Position numbers and translations under genes: made by a program
Source: an uncultured Bacteroidota bacterium
GTDB taxonomy: Bacteria > Bacteroidota > Bacteroidia > Bacteroidales > F082
Reading direction: 5' to 3'
Length of the DNA: 64,000 nt
Assembly (NCBI GenBank): GCA_903891085.1
Contig: CAITDJ010000030.1
Location: 1-64,000 of the forward strand
Part shown: piece by piece, positions 52,233 to 60,659 of the stretch
Numbering within the stretch: the first letter of the stretch is position 1
Layout: each line of letters opens with the position of its first letter
The notes under the pieces: generated by a model
Seen by the model: the letters and a program-made list of their open reading frames with translations, nothing else
What the model was told of the DNA's origin: nothing
The model's database searches: none

Positions 52233-54710
52233 ATGGCTGAACCCACAGGCAAACGCAAAACCAATATCCTTAAGGATCAGGAATCCGAGAAGGTTACTGA
52301 GGCTCCTGTGTCAAAAAAGAGTCCCAAGAAAGTTGTTGCTCCCCGGAAGTTGTTCATTTTTGATGAGCGCTTTAAGAAGGTGATCGGCGCCCTGCTTATT
52401 TTTATTGCCATTTATTTATTGCTGGCCTTTGGCACTTTTCTGGTCAATTGGTTCAATGAAATAACGGATGATATTTTTGGCGATTTTCCCATTGCAAATG
52501 TGCTGCGTGGTGAAGACCGCGATGTAAAAAATAATACTGGTAATTTTGGTGCCATGCTGTCGCAACTACTTGTGAAAGAAGGTTTTGGAGCTGGTTCTTT
52601 TTATCTTGTGATTTTATTGTTAAACTGGGGAATCCGGTTGGTTGTTGGTTTCAGATTACTTACCCCCTGGCGCAACTGGCGCCTGGCCATCTTGTCACTT
52701 ATATGGTTACCATTGTTACTCTCCTTTAGTTTGCCCGATGATCCGTTAAATGTACTTGGTGGCGCTGTCGGTATGTTTCTTGTGAAATATCTCAGCAGTT
52801 TGCTCGGAACAGTGGGGGTCATTTTTACGTTGGCTTTTGTTTTTCTTGCTTTTTTAATTGCGACTTTCAATTTTTCTTTTCTACTACCTTCGAAAGGTGA
52901 AAAGTCGGACGACAAAAAGAGAAAATCGGGCGATAATCAACCTGAAGATAAATACAATACCATCGAATATGCTGTAGAAGATGTGCCTGATGCGATTTTT
53001 GGAACAGTTGGGAAACCTGTCGGTAAAAATGATTTGGTACTTGATGCAGATGTAATTGACCTCGATCCTGAACCTTCTTTCGATGATTTGAAACCTGAAG
53101 CAGGCAAGGAGGTGGAGTTAAGTGTTGTGAAACCGGCAGGTGAAGAAGTGAAGACAAAAGGTCCCATCGAACGTCAGGGTTTGGATACAAAATTTGATCC
53201 AACGCTCGACCTGCCTGATTTTCGTTTCCCACCTCTCGATTTGCTTAACGAGTACGGTGACGGTAAAATTACGGTGGATCGCACCGAATTGGAAGCCAAT
53301 AAGAATAGGATTGTCGAAACGCTTGGAAATTATTCAATTGGTATTGAACGAATTAAAGCAACCATTGGACCAACGGTTACCTTGTATGAAATTGTCCCTT
53401 CCGCCGGCGTTAGAATTGCACGGATTAAGGGACTTGAAGATGACATTGCCTTAAGTTTATCAGCAATGGGAATTCGTATTATCGCACCAATACCTGGCAA
53501 AGGAACGGTTGGTATTGAAGTTCCCAATCTGAAACCTGAAATTGTTTCAATGCGATCCATCATTGGATCGGATCGTTTCAGACTGAGTAATTATGAATTG
53601 CCGTTTGGGTTGGGAAAAACCATTGCCAATGAAAGTTACGTGGCTGACCTGACAAAAATGCCCCATATTTTGATGGCCGGTGCTACAGGACAAGGAAAAT
53701 CAGTCGGATTGAATGCAATTATCACCTCACTGTTGTATTGCAAACATCCTTCCGAATTGAAGTTTATTATGGTCGATCCCAAAAAGGTAGAATTAAGCCT
53801 TTTCAGCCGTATCGAAAGACATTATCTGGCCAAATTACCTGATTCGGAAGAAGCCATTATCACCGACACCCGTAAGGTTGTTCGTACCCTGAATTCGTTA
53901 AGTATCGAGATGGATGAGCGTTACGATTTGCTAAAAGATGCACAGGTACGCAATATCAAGGAATACAATATTAAGTTTAAAGAAAGAAGGCTGGTGCCAC
54001 GCGCAGATGTGAAACACCGTTTTCTTCCCTATTTTGTGCTTGTGGTTGATGAGTTTGCCGATCTGATCATGACTGCCGGAAAAGAGATTGAGGGTCCGAT
54101 AACACGGCTGGCGCAGCTTGCCCGTGCAGTTGGTATTCATTTGATTATCGCAACACAACGCCCATCAGTAAATATAATCACCGGAACAATCAAAGCAAAT
54201 TTTCCAGCCAGACTTGCCTTTCGTGTCATCTCACGTATCGATTCGCGCACTATTCTCGATACTGGTGGCGCCGATCAGTTGGTGGGTAGGGGAGATATGC
54301 TGCTTTCAACTGGAAATGATATTGTCCGCTTGCAATGTGCTTTTATTGATACACCAGAAGTTGAACGACTTACAGATTTTATCGGTTCGCAGCGCGGTTA
54401 CCCGGATGCCTATCACTTACCCGAATTTGCTGAAGAGCAGGATGAATTGGCCGATGTATTTGATCCATCCGATCGCGATGAACTTTTTGAAGATGCTGCC
54501 CGCATGATTGTGCAACACCAGCAAGGATCGACCTCATTATTACAGCGCAAGTTAAAACTTGGATATAACCGTGCAGGGCGGATAATAGACCAACTTGAAG
54601 CCGCCGGAATCGTTGGTCCGTTCGAAGGTAGTAAGGCCCGTGAAGTACGTGTGGCCAACGAAATGGCTTTGGAACAGTTTTTGAAGGACTTAGACTCAAA
54701 AAACCTATAA
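52233..54710 (+). CDS. ftsK: DNA translocase FtsK
   Basis: The start at 52233 gives 825 residues; a longer frame reads through the terminator and is not used. Four hydrophobic helices occupy about residues 48-215. A charged linker follows. The motor domain has Walker A GATGQGKS near residue 483, VMVDPKKVELS and the DEFADL segment; the C-terminal winged-helix gamma domain (SLLQRKLKLGYNRAGRIIDQ) reads KOPS-type motifs. It moves chromosome ends across the septum for dimer resolution. Together with lolA behind it, the order matches many Bacteroidota. Confidence 0.95.
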   Translation: MAEPTGKRKTNILKDQESEKVTEAPVSKKSPKKVVAPRKLFIFDERFKKVIGALLIFIAIYLLLAFGTFLVNWFNEITDDIFGDFPIANVLRGEDRDVKNNTGNFGAMLSQLLVKEGFGAGSFYLVILLLNWGIRLVVGFRLLTPWRNWRLAILSLIWLPLLLSFSLPDDPLNVLGGAVGMFLVKYLSSLLGTVGVIFTLAFVFLAFLIATFNFSFLLPSKGEKSDDKKRKSGDNQPEDKYNTIEYAVEDVPDAIFGTVGKPVGKNDLVLDADVIDLDPEPSFDDLKPEAGKEVELSVVKPAGEEVKTKGPIERQGLDTKFDPTLDLPDFRFPPLDLLNEYGDGKITVDRTELEANKNRIVETLGNYSIGIERIKATIGPTVTLYEIVPSAGVRIARIKGLEDDIALSLSAMGIRIIAPIPGKGTVGIEVPNLKPEIVSMRSIIGSDRFRLSNYELPFGLGKTIANESYVADLTKMPHILMAGATGQGKSVGLNAIITSLLYCKHPSELKFIMVDPKKVELSLFSRIERHYLAKLPDSEEAIITDTRKVVRTLNSLSIEMDERYDLLKDAQVRNIKEYNIKFKERRLVPRADVKHRFLPYFVLVVDEFADLIMTAGKEIEGPITRLAQLARAVGIHLIIATQRPSVNIITGTIKANFPARLAFRVISRIDSRTILDTGGADQLVGRGDMLLSTGNDIVRLQCAFIDTPEVERLTDFIGSQRGYPDAYHLPEFAEEQDELADVFDPSDRDELFEDAARMIVQHQQGSTSLLQRKLKLGYNRAGRIIDQLEAAGIVGPFEGSKAREVRVANEMALEQFLKDLDSKNL

Positions 54711-54711
54711 A

Positions 54712-55359
54712 ATGATTAAGAAAATATCAGTTACAACTTTTTTAATTCTCTCACTTTTCTTATTTGCTGGCCATGTTTCAGCGCAAAAGAATGCCGAGCA
54801 ATTATTAAAAAGTGTCATCGACAACACTAAAACTTACAAAACACTTACGGTTGATTTCAGTTACAATATGCTGAACAACGAAGCCGGTATCGATGAAATA
54901 AATAAAGGCTCCCTCTCGATGATGGGTGATGCCTATAAATTGACAATGGCTGGTCAAATGGTCATGTGCGATGCGAAAACTGTTTGGACATACCTGGAAG
55001 ACAGTCAGGAAGTGATGGTAAGCAATGCCGAAAAATCGGAAGATGCCATTACGCCAAGTAGTATATTGACATCCTATTATGAAGATTATAAAGCATCCTT
55101 CACGAACGACAAGGCCAACAACGCCAAAGGCCTGAAAACCATTGAGCTGAAACCAAATAAAGTCAAAAAATTTGTAAAAATTCAGATTGGGATCGACGAA
55201 GCAAAACAGCAGATTGTCAATTTTTCGATCTTTGATAATGGCGGCAACACTTTCGTGTATGATATCACTAACATGACGCCCAACACCCCGATGACAGAGG
55301 CTGATTTTAAATTTAATACTGCTAAATATCCTGGTGTCGATGTAGTGGATATGAGATAA
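54712..55359 (+). CDS. lolA: Outer-membrane lipoprotein carrier LolA
   Basis: A 215-residue periplasmic protein with a signal peptide (MIKKISVTTFLILSLFLFAG ... VSAQ). The mature fold begins AEQLLKSVIDNTKTYKTLTV and shows the LolA run of beta strands (KGSLSMMGDAYKLTMAGQMV, KTVWTYLEDSQEVMVSN). LolA ferries lipoproteins across the periplasm from LolCDE to the outer membrane. It starts one base behind ftsK's stop and is thus co-transcribed. Confidence 0.9.
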   Translation: MIKKISVTTFLILSLFLFAGHVSAQKNAEQLLKSVIDNTKTYKTLTVDFSYNMLNNEAGIDEINKGSLSMMGDAYKLTMAGQMVMCDAKTVWTYLEDSQEVMVSNAEKSEDAITPSSILTSYYEDYKASFTNDKANNAKGLKTIELKPNKVKKFVKIQIGIDEAKQQIVNFSIFDNGGNTFVYDITNMTPNTPMTEADFKFNTAKYPGVDVVDMR

Positions 55360-55483
55360 ATTCTAACAGTGTAAGAATTTCATTTTCAAAGAAATGCATT
55401 TAATCAGGCGAATTTGATTGAAATATGTTCAGTAATTCAGATTTTCTTAGCCATTATTTTTATATTATTTTTAATAAGCATAG

Positions 55484-55744
55484 ATGAATATTTCCATCGA
55501 TATCAGTTATTATCCACTTACGGATGCCTTTGTTCCTCCAATACTTGATTTTATTTCAAGGTTAAATCAATATACTGAAATTAAAGTAATTACAAGTGGC
55601 TTGAGCACCCAGGTTTTTGGAACCTATGATGATGTAATGCGGATTGTTACCGCTGAAATGAAGGTTTCATGTGAGCTTCCACATTCGGTGTTTGTGCTCA
55701 AAATTGTGAACTCCGACCGCCAGCATTATCATGGAAATAAGTAG
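55484..55744 (+). CDS. Thiamine-binding-like protein (MTH1187/YkoF type)
   Basis: An 86-residue soluble protein with a small ferredoxin-like fold: SIDISYYPLTDAFVPPILDF and VITSGLSTQVFGTYDDVMRI match the MTH1187/YkoF pattern. YkoF binds thiamine or its pyrimidine precursor, and such small proteins are often co-encoded with vitamin importers. It overlaps the PnuC-like gene by 14 bases, which is what suggests a role in the same uptake path. I see no TPP riboswitch upstream. Assignment by pattern only. Confidence 0.6.
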   Translation: MNISIDISYYPLTDAFVPPILDFISRLNQYTEIKVITSGLSTQVFGTYDDVMRIVTAEMKVSCELPHSVFVLKIVNSDRQHYHGNK

Positions 55745-56339
55745 TTTTTTCGATATATTTCTGCAGAATCTTTATCAAACCACTGTGCTTGAAATCATTG
55801 CAGTGGTTTTCGGTTTGTTGAGTGTCTGGTACAGCAGGCAAGTGAATATCCTGGTTTATCCCACAGGTATTTTAAGTGTTTTGATTTACGTTTATATTTG
55901 TTTTCATGCCGGTTTATATGCTGATATGGGGATTAATTGGGTCTATTTCGTGATGAGTGTGTTTGGATGGTACAACTGGACACTGAAGAAACAGGATGAT
56001 ACGAAGGTGAAGATAGCTTGGTTGAGCCTAAAAGGTCATATAACAGCTGTATTTGTCGTGATCATTTCATTTATTTTAATCAGTTATGTTCTGATAAATT
56101 ATACCGATAGTACAGTCCCATATATCGATGCATTTACTACATCGGTTTTTATCGTGGGAATGTGGTTAATGGCTGTAAAAAAAATCGAGAACTGGATTTA
56201 CTGGATCATCGGCGATATAATTTGCATGCCCATGTTTTTCTATAAAGGATTGGTATTTACAAGTTTTCAGTATTTTGTATTCCTAATATTGGCAGTCATG
56301 GGGTTTTATTCGTGGCGAAAAGAAGTTGGAAATGCTTAA
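55731..56339 (+). CDS. PnuC-family vitamin transporter
   Basis: A 202-residue membrane protein with about seven hydrophobic helices. The PnuC signature is in the C-terminal half: ENWIYWIIGDIICMPMFFYK and GFYSWRKE, and near the start FGLLSVWYSRQVNILVYPTG. Family members import nicotinamide riboside (PnuC), thiamine (PnuT) or riboflavin (PnuX). The upstream thiamine-binding-like gene points to thiamine, the downstream NadR-type kinase to nicotinamide riboside; the sequence alone does not decide. It overlaps both neighbours. Confidence 0.88.
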   Translation: MEISSFFDIFLQNLYQTTVLEIIAVVFGLLSVWYSRQVNILVYPTGILSVLIYVYICFHAGLYADMGINWVYFVMSVFGWYNWTLKKQDDTKVKIAWLSLKGHITAVFVVIISFILISYVLINYTDSTVPYIDAFTTSVFIVGMWLMAVKKIENWIYWIIGDIICMPMFFYKGLVFTSFQYFVFLILAVMGFYSWRKEVGNA

Positions 56340-56850
56340 AAAAATTGCCATTACTGGTCCTGAATCTACTGGAAAATCCTGGTTAGCCGAACATCTTGCC
56401 CGGAAATTCAATACTGTTTGGGCTCCTGAGTTTGCACGTGAATATTTGTCAGAACGGAAATCTTCATATACAATTGATGATGTGGTTGCCATTGCCAAAG
56501 GTCAGATTGCACAAGAAATATTTTGGGAAGGAAGAGCTGCAGATTTTCTATTTAGCGACACTGAAATGCTGGTTTGTAAAATATGGACCGATTTCGTTTT
56601 TGGGAAAATTCCTAAGTTTATTCAGGAAGCATTTGAAAATCAGCAGTATGATTTGTATTTATTATGCAATATTGATTTGCCATGGGAGCCGGATCCTTTG
56701 CGCGAACATCCCAACAGCCGTGAATTAATCTTTGAAAAATACAAGCAAGCACTAATTCAGGCAAAATTACCATTTGTTATTATCTCCGGTGTTGGCGAAA
56801 ACCGCTTGAATCATGCAATAAATGTCATCCAACAGCAGTTTTCAGATTAA
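56326..56850 (+). CDS. NadR-type P-loop kinase
   Basis: A 174-residue P-loop protein. Walker A is GPESTGKS near residue 11; KIAITGPESTGKSWLAEHLA, WAPEFAREYLSER and LLCNIDLPWEPDPLREHPNS match the ribosylnicotinamide kinase domain of NadR, which phosphorylates nicotinamide riboside to NMN. It lacks the adenylyltransferase domain of full-length NadR. It overlaps pnuC by 14 bases, giving an uptake-plus-phosphorylation pair. A related thiamine kinase function cannot be excluded. Confidence 0.85.
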   Translation: MEMLKKIAITGPESTGKSWLAEHLARKFNTVWAPEFAREYLSERKSSYTIDDVVAIAKGQIAQEIFWEGRAADFLFSDTEMLVCKIWTDFVFGKIPKFIQEAFENQQYDLYLLCNIDLPWEPDPLREHPNSRELIFEKYKQALIQAKLPFVIISGVGENRLNHAINVIQQQFSD

Positions 56851-56855
56851 TTTTG
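56848..56855 (+). promoter_or_regulatory. Possible -7 box directly before the glycosyltransferase start
   Basis: TAATTTTG ends five bases before the ATG at 56860, overlapping the nadR-like stop. If active, the transcript would be nearly leaderless. It could equally be a chance match. Confidence 0.3.
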
Positions 56856-56859
56856 CACC

Positions 56860-58047
56860 ATGATGAATTCGCCTGAAAAAGAGAAATTGCATATACTTTT
56901 TTTACCTCGCTGGTATCCAAATCGTTACGATCCAATGTTTGGATTATTTGTGCATCGCCATGCCGAAGCTGTCGCACTCAATCATCAGGTTTCTGTAGTT
57001 TATGTAAATGAAGCCGGTTCAGATCAGATGAAAGTCTATGAAATCAACCAAGCTGAAGAACAAGGTGTTTTCAACACGACAATTTATTATCGAAAATCGT
57101 CACTAAAGCCAGGTTTTCTGTCGAAAGTCATTAATATTTACAGGTTTTTTAATGCCAATTTTGTTGGGATAAAATTGATTAAGAAAAACACCGGCAACTT
57201 TCATCTGATTCATGTTCATATACTTACACGACTCGGTTTGATTGCATTATGGTTTAATATAGCCAACGGTATTCCTTATATCATCACGGAGCATTGGTCA
57301 AGGTATCTGCCACTAACCAACGGATTCAAGGGTTTCTGGCGAAAGAAATTGACAAAAACGATTGTCAGGCACGCATCTGCAGTAACCACGGTCACCGATA
57401 ACCTTGCCGATGCCATGAAAAATCATGGTTTATTGAATCCAAATTATGTTGTGTTGCCAAATGTGGTCGATGTCAGGCTTTTTAACATTCTACACCAAAA
57501 AACGAATAAGCCGATTAGGATGGTTCACATCAGTTGTTTTGAAGATCGGTCTAAAAACATTTCCGGATTAATGAACTCGTTTCGAAAGTTGTCAAAAGTT
57601 CGTCAGGATTTCGAATGTGTTTTGGTTGGTGATGGACTGGATTATCAAAAAATCAAAAATTCTGCCGTTGACCTTGAATCAGCCGGTTTGGTTCGTTTCA
57701 CAGGACTACTTCAAAATCAGGAACTTGTTGAGGAATTGGCTGCATCTGATTTTTTAGTGCTCTTCAGTAATTATGAAAATATGCCGGTTGTTATTTTGGA
57801 GGCATTCGCTTGTGGAATACCTGTGGTTGCTACCCGTGTGGGTGGTATCCCCGAAATGGTAAACAAGGAAAATGGTTTGTTGGTCGATGCTTCTGATGAA
57901 ACTCAATTAGTTGATGCACTGGATGCAATGTTGGGTTCATTTAAAATGTATGATCCAATTTTACTTCGCGAAAGTGTCAGATTAACAAATAGTTATGAGG
58001 CTGTTGGCGAGTTTCTAAGTAAACTTTATCTGAAAAGTATACGTTAA
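56860..58047 (+). CDS. Glycosyltransferase, GT4 family
   Basis: A 395-residue GT-B enzyme. The N-terminal domain opens LHILFLPRWYPNRYDPMFGL, with the acceptor-side residues; the C-terminal donor domain has the E-x7-E motif EAFACGIPVVATRVGGIPE. Such enzymes extend surface glycans or glycolipids. The gene follows the PnuC-NadR set by ten bases. No other glycan genes are near, so the product is unknown. Confidence 0.9.
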   Translation: MMNSPEKEKLHILFLPRWYPNRYDPMFGLFVHRHAEAVALNHQVSVVYVNEAGSDQMKVYEINQAEEQGVFNTTIYYRKSSLKPGFLSKVINIYRFFNANFVGIKLIKKNTGNFHLIHVHILTRLGLIALWFNIANGIPYIITEHWSRYLPLTNGFKGFWRKKLTKTIVRHASAVTTVTDNLADAMKNHGLLNPNYVVLPNVVDVRLFNILHQKTNKPIRMVHISCFEDRSKNISGLMNSFRKLSKVRQDFECVLVGDGLDYQKIKNSAVDLESAGLVRFTGLLQNQELVEELAASDFLVLFSNYENMPVVILEAFACGIPVVATRVGGIPEMVNKENGLLVDASDETQLVDALDAMLGSFKMYDPILLRESVRLTNSYEAVGEFLSKLYLKSIR

Positions 58048-58066
58048 GTGTTTTGATGATTGATAG

Positions 58067-58264
58067 TCAGTAACCAACAAGAATTTCGGTTATACCCACC
58101 TGCTGACAGACTTTAATAATCGAATCAACCAATATATAGAATGATAAGACACTAATGGCAACCCACAATACAAAGTTTATTTGCGGATCCGGCTCAGGTA
58201 GAATGCTAAGCACTATTCCATTGAGCGCCGAAATGTAAATTGAGAAGCTGAGAATAAATAACAT
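58067..58264 (-). CDS. Possible small membrane protein, weakly supported
   Basis: A 65-residue frame from the ATG at 58264 (a GTG at 58285 is also possible). Two hydrophobic stretches are seen (MLFILSFSIYISALNGIVLS and FVLWVAISVLSFYILVDSII). It fills the gap between the glycosyltransferase and Rrf2 genes on the opposite strand. Composition is protein-like, but no family is recognised and there is no good start signal, so it may be spurious. Confidence 0.3.
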   Translation of the reverse strand: MLFILSFSIYISALNGIVLSILPEPDPQINFVLWVAISVLSFYILVDSIIKVCQQVGITEILVGY

Positions 58265-58314
58265 TGAGTTGTGAAAAAAAATCACCAGAATTATATGTCA
58301 ATTGAAATTTAATG

Positions 58315-58336
58315 TAATTTTGGTATTCAAATACTT
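58315..58336 (+). promoter_or_regulatory. -7 box and candidate operator of the Rrf2 gene
   Basis: TAATTTTG at 58315-58322 is followed by GTATTCAAATAC (58323-58334, an inverted GTATT/AATAC pair with two-base spacer) and the motif AATACTT at 58330-58336, directly before the ATG at 58347. The same AATACTT motif recurs in the two following promoters of the module. Confidence 0.5.
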
Positions 58337-58346
58337 ATATAATTTT

Positions 58347-58748
58347 ATGTCGAAAATCGTAACATTAACTGAGGCGGCTTCCATCGCATTGCATGGAATG
58401 ATTATTGTCGCAAAAGCAGAAACACTGGTGAATGTTGTTGAAATTGCAGATCTTACAGGAAGTTCGAAACATCATGTTGCGAAAATATTCCAACGGCTAG
58501 TAAAAGATAATTTTTTGAATTCACATCGGGGCCCGACAGGTGGATTCACTTTGAAAAAAAAACCGGAAGAAATCAGTTTACTCGAATTGTACGAGTCAAT
58601 TGAAGGGAAAATTGAAATTACCAGTTGTCCACACGACAAAGCAGTTTGTCCATTTAACAAGTGTATTATGGAAAATGTAACAAAAAAAATGACCACCGAT
58701 TTCCGCGATCACCTGTTGAAGCATACCCTGGCTGATTATCTACAATAA
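58347..58748 (+). CDS. Rrf2-family transcriptional regulator
   Basis: A 133-residue winged-helix regulator (start at 58347, MSKIVTLTEAASIALHGMII). The recognition region VVEIADLTGSSKHHVAKIFQ and the wing HRGPTGGFTLKKKPEEISLL are typical of Rrf2. Three cysteines, C94, C101 and C106 (CPHDKAVCPFNKC), have the spacing used to hold an iron-sulfur cluster in IscR/NsrR-type members, so it may sense oxygen, nitric oxide or iron. It is the likely regulator of the cupin, binding-protein-like, GTPase and ATPase genes that follow. Confidence 0.92.
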   Translation: MSKIVTLTEAASIALHGMIIVAKAETLVNVVEIADLTGSSKHHVAKIFQRLVKDNFLNSHRGPTGGFTLKKKPEEISLLELYESIEGKIEITSCPHDKAVCPFNKCIMENVTKKMTTDFRDHLLKHTLADYLQ

Positions 58749-58921
58749 CCGTCATGAAAGGTTTTAGTTTGATTTATTTTTGTCGGACAAGTTAAATAAC
58801 CATGTAAAAATTGATCAACCTGACATTTGTTTTGTTTCATTTTCAGTTGTGCAATTCATTGGGTTTTCAGGTTGTTTTCAGTTAAAAAAGTATTAGAAAT
58901 TAAACCTTAAAAAATAGAACC

Positions 58922-59251
58922 ATGAATATCAATCCATTTCAGACCGCTACCTTGCTTAATTTCAATGATTTGATTGAATATGCTGCCGGAGGGGTTGTTA
59001 GCAAACAAGTGATCAAAGCCGAAAAAGGAAATGTTACGTTGTTTGCTTTTGATACCGGACAAGGACTTTCTGAACATTCAGCACCTTATGATGCGTTGGT
59101 TCAGGTTACAGAGGGGACTGCCGCTATTTTTATCGGTGGCAAGTCATTTGAACTGAAAGCATGTGAAAGCATCATAATGCCTGCCAATATTCCACATGCA
59201 TTGAAGGCCACCACAGCCTTTAAAATGATTCTTACTATGATACGTGCCTGA
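58922..59251 (+). CDS. Cupin-domain protein
   Basis: A 109-residue single-cupin protein. GQGLSEHSAPYDALVQVTEG corresponds to cupin motif 1 and IIMPANIPHALKA to motif 2. Candidate metal ligands are H52 and H92; the second His of the usual HxH pair is absent (HSA). Small cupins of this kind often bind metal or sense ligands. It lies 173 bases behind the Rrf2 gene and 181 bases before the binding-protein-like gene, with AATACTT motifs in both gaps. Confidence 0.88.
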   Translation: MNINPFQTATLLNFNDLIEYAAGGVVSKQVIKAEKGNVTLFAFDTGQGLSEHSAPYDALVQVTEGTAAIFIGGKSFELKACESIIMPANIPHALKATTAFKMILTMIRA

Positions 59252-59338
59252 TACAATTTTGTATTATTGGTCAACCGTTGAATTTTCCTTTTTGAAAAGT
59301 CCTTTGGTATAAACCATCCCAATCTAAATATTATATAT

Positions 59339-59424
59339 AAGTATTAGATATACAGTAGATTATATTTAGAATCAAATTTATATAATAAATTAAGTAACAG
59401 AATACTTAATTACATATATCTTTG
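59339..59424 (+). promoter_or_regulatory. Operator and promoter of the SBP-GTPase-ATPase operon
   Basis: A very AT-rich stretch. AAGTATT lies at 59339-59345. A perfect inverted repeat, ATTAAGTA/TACTTAAT with six-base spacer, covers 59389-59410 and contains AATACTT at 59401-59407. The -7 box TATCTTTG is at 59417-59424. The repeat occupies the spacer region where a repressor would block polymerase, which fits Rrf2 control. Transcription would start at about 59431, next to the first ATG. Confidence 0.6.
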
Positions 59425-59432
59425 TTCAATAA

Positions 59433-60659
59433 ATGAGTTTCATGAAATATTTCACATTAACAGATAATCTTTTCGTTATCACCGAAAAATTTCCCCAGAC
59501 TTTAGCGGTGTTTATCAGCCATGGTTTTACGCAGTTGGCAGATGAAGGCAAGCGAAGCACATTCGGGAAAGCTTTGCAGTTAGATATCGCCATACTGATG
59601 CGACAATTAGAACAGGATAATTTCATTCAGGCACTTGAAGCCTCCATTGATGGCAGTAGCCAGGAAGCGCGAAATAGCGATACTGTTTATGTAAAAGGAT
59701 TGTTGCCATGTCCGGTTCGGTTGCCTTTACAGGAAACATTTGATGAGGTGATTGAATTGAAAGCAAGCCAGGGACTGAAAATTAATGCCGATCTCAAAGC
59801 AGCCTCGATGGGGTTGGACTGGATAAAGGAGGAAGTTGCCAACGCAAATTCCATCGATCAGTTAGACGACATCTATATTTCTGCTGGTTTCGATATGTTT
59901 TTCGATGATGAATATTTTGGTAGATTTATTAAGAGTCATGAGCTTTCCGATCCAACCCAATGGAATTCTATAAATAAAGATTTTGATAATGAGAACCTTT
60001 CTTTGAAGGATCCTCATGGAAGATATGGGATCATTGCCGTGGTTCCGGCGGTATTTCTGGTAAATACGGAAGTGCTGGGTGGCAGACCTGTTCCGCAATC
60101 GTGGAAAGAATTGTTAAACCCTGTGTATGAACGTAGTGTAAGCTTGCCTGTGGCTGATTTCGATTTATTTAATGCCATTTTACTTACCATCGACAACAAT
60201 TATGGCAGAGATGCGGTGCGGGCATTGGGAAGAAATATGCTGATGAGTTTACATCCGGCGCAGATGGTAAAGTCCGATCGTCAGAAAATCAATAAACCGG
60301 CTATTACCATTATGCCGTATTTCTTTACGAAAATGGTGAAGGAAGGAAGTTCAATGAAAGCGGTCTGGCCAAAAGACGGAGCTATTATAAGTCCGATTTT
60401 TATGACTGGCAAGAACAATAATAATAGGCATATTGCTGAGGTGGCTGAAATTGTTTCAGGCGAAAAAGTAGCAACTATTTTATCGCATCAGGGGTTATTT
60501 CCAAGTCTGAATCCCAATATTGACAACCGTTTACCACAGGGGGCAAGCTTCTTATGGTTGGGTTGGGATTATATTGAATCTCATAATCTTAACAGCAAAT
60601 TTTCTGAATGTCAGGAAGCATTCAACGAAAGTCAAATAGTTGAAAACATGAAACAATGA
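59433..60659 (+). CDS. Cytosolic solute-binding-protein-like polypeptide with DUF1858-like N-terminus
   Basis: A 408-residue protein (start at 59433 or at M4, 59442). No signal peptide or lipobox is present, so it is cytosolic. Residues 7-70 (ITEKFPQTLAVFISHGFTQL ... ALQLDIAILMRQLEQ) have the helical pattern of DUF1858, lacking the paired cysteines of typical members. The rest (about 85-380) resembles a periplasmic-binding-protein fold of the iron/thiamine type, with IIAVVPAVFLVNTEVLGGRP and ITIMPYFFTKMVKEGSSMKA. Its stop overlaps the GTPase start by four bases. Its ligand is unknown. Confidence 0.75.
   Translation: MSFMKYFTLTDNLFVITEKFPQTLAVFISHGFTQLADEGKRSTFGKALQLDIAILMRQLEQDNFIQALEASIDGSSQEARNSDTVYVKGLLPCPVRLPLQETFDEVIELKASQGLKINADLKAASMGLDWIKEEVANANSIDQLDDIYISAGFDMFFDDEYFGRFIKSHELSDPTQWNSINKDFDNENLSLKDPHGRYGIIAVVPAVFLVNTEVLGGRPVPQSWKELLNPVYERSVSLPVADFDLFNAILLTIDNNYGRDAVRALGRNMLMSLHPAQMVKSDRQKINKPAITIMPYFFTKMVKEGSSMKAVWPKDGAIISPIFMTGKNNNNRHIAEVAEIVSGEKVATILSHQGLFPSLNPNIDNRLPQGASFLWLGWDYIESHNLNSKFSECQEAFNESQIVENMKQ

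Noticed and set aside
55360-55483. Possible TPP riboswitch before the thiamine-binding-like gene
   Set aside because: No CTGAGA thi-box core or the paired conserved segments are present.
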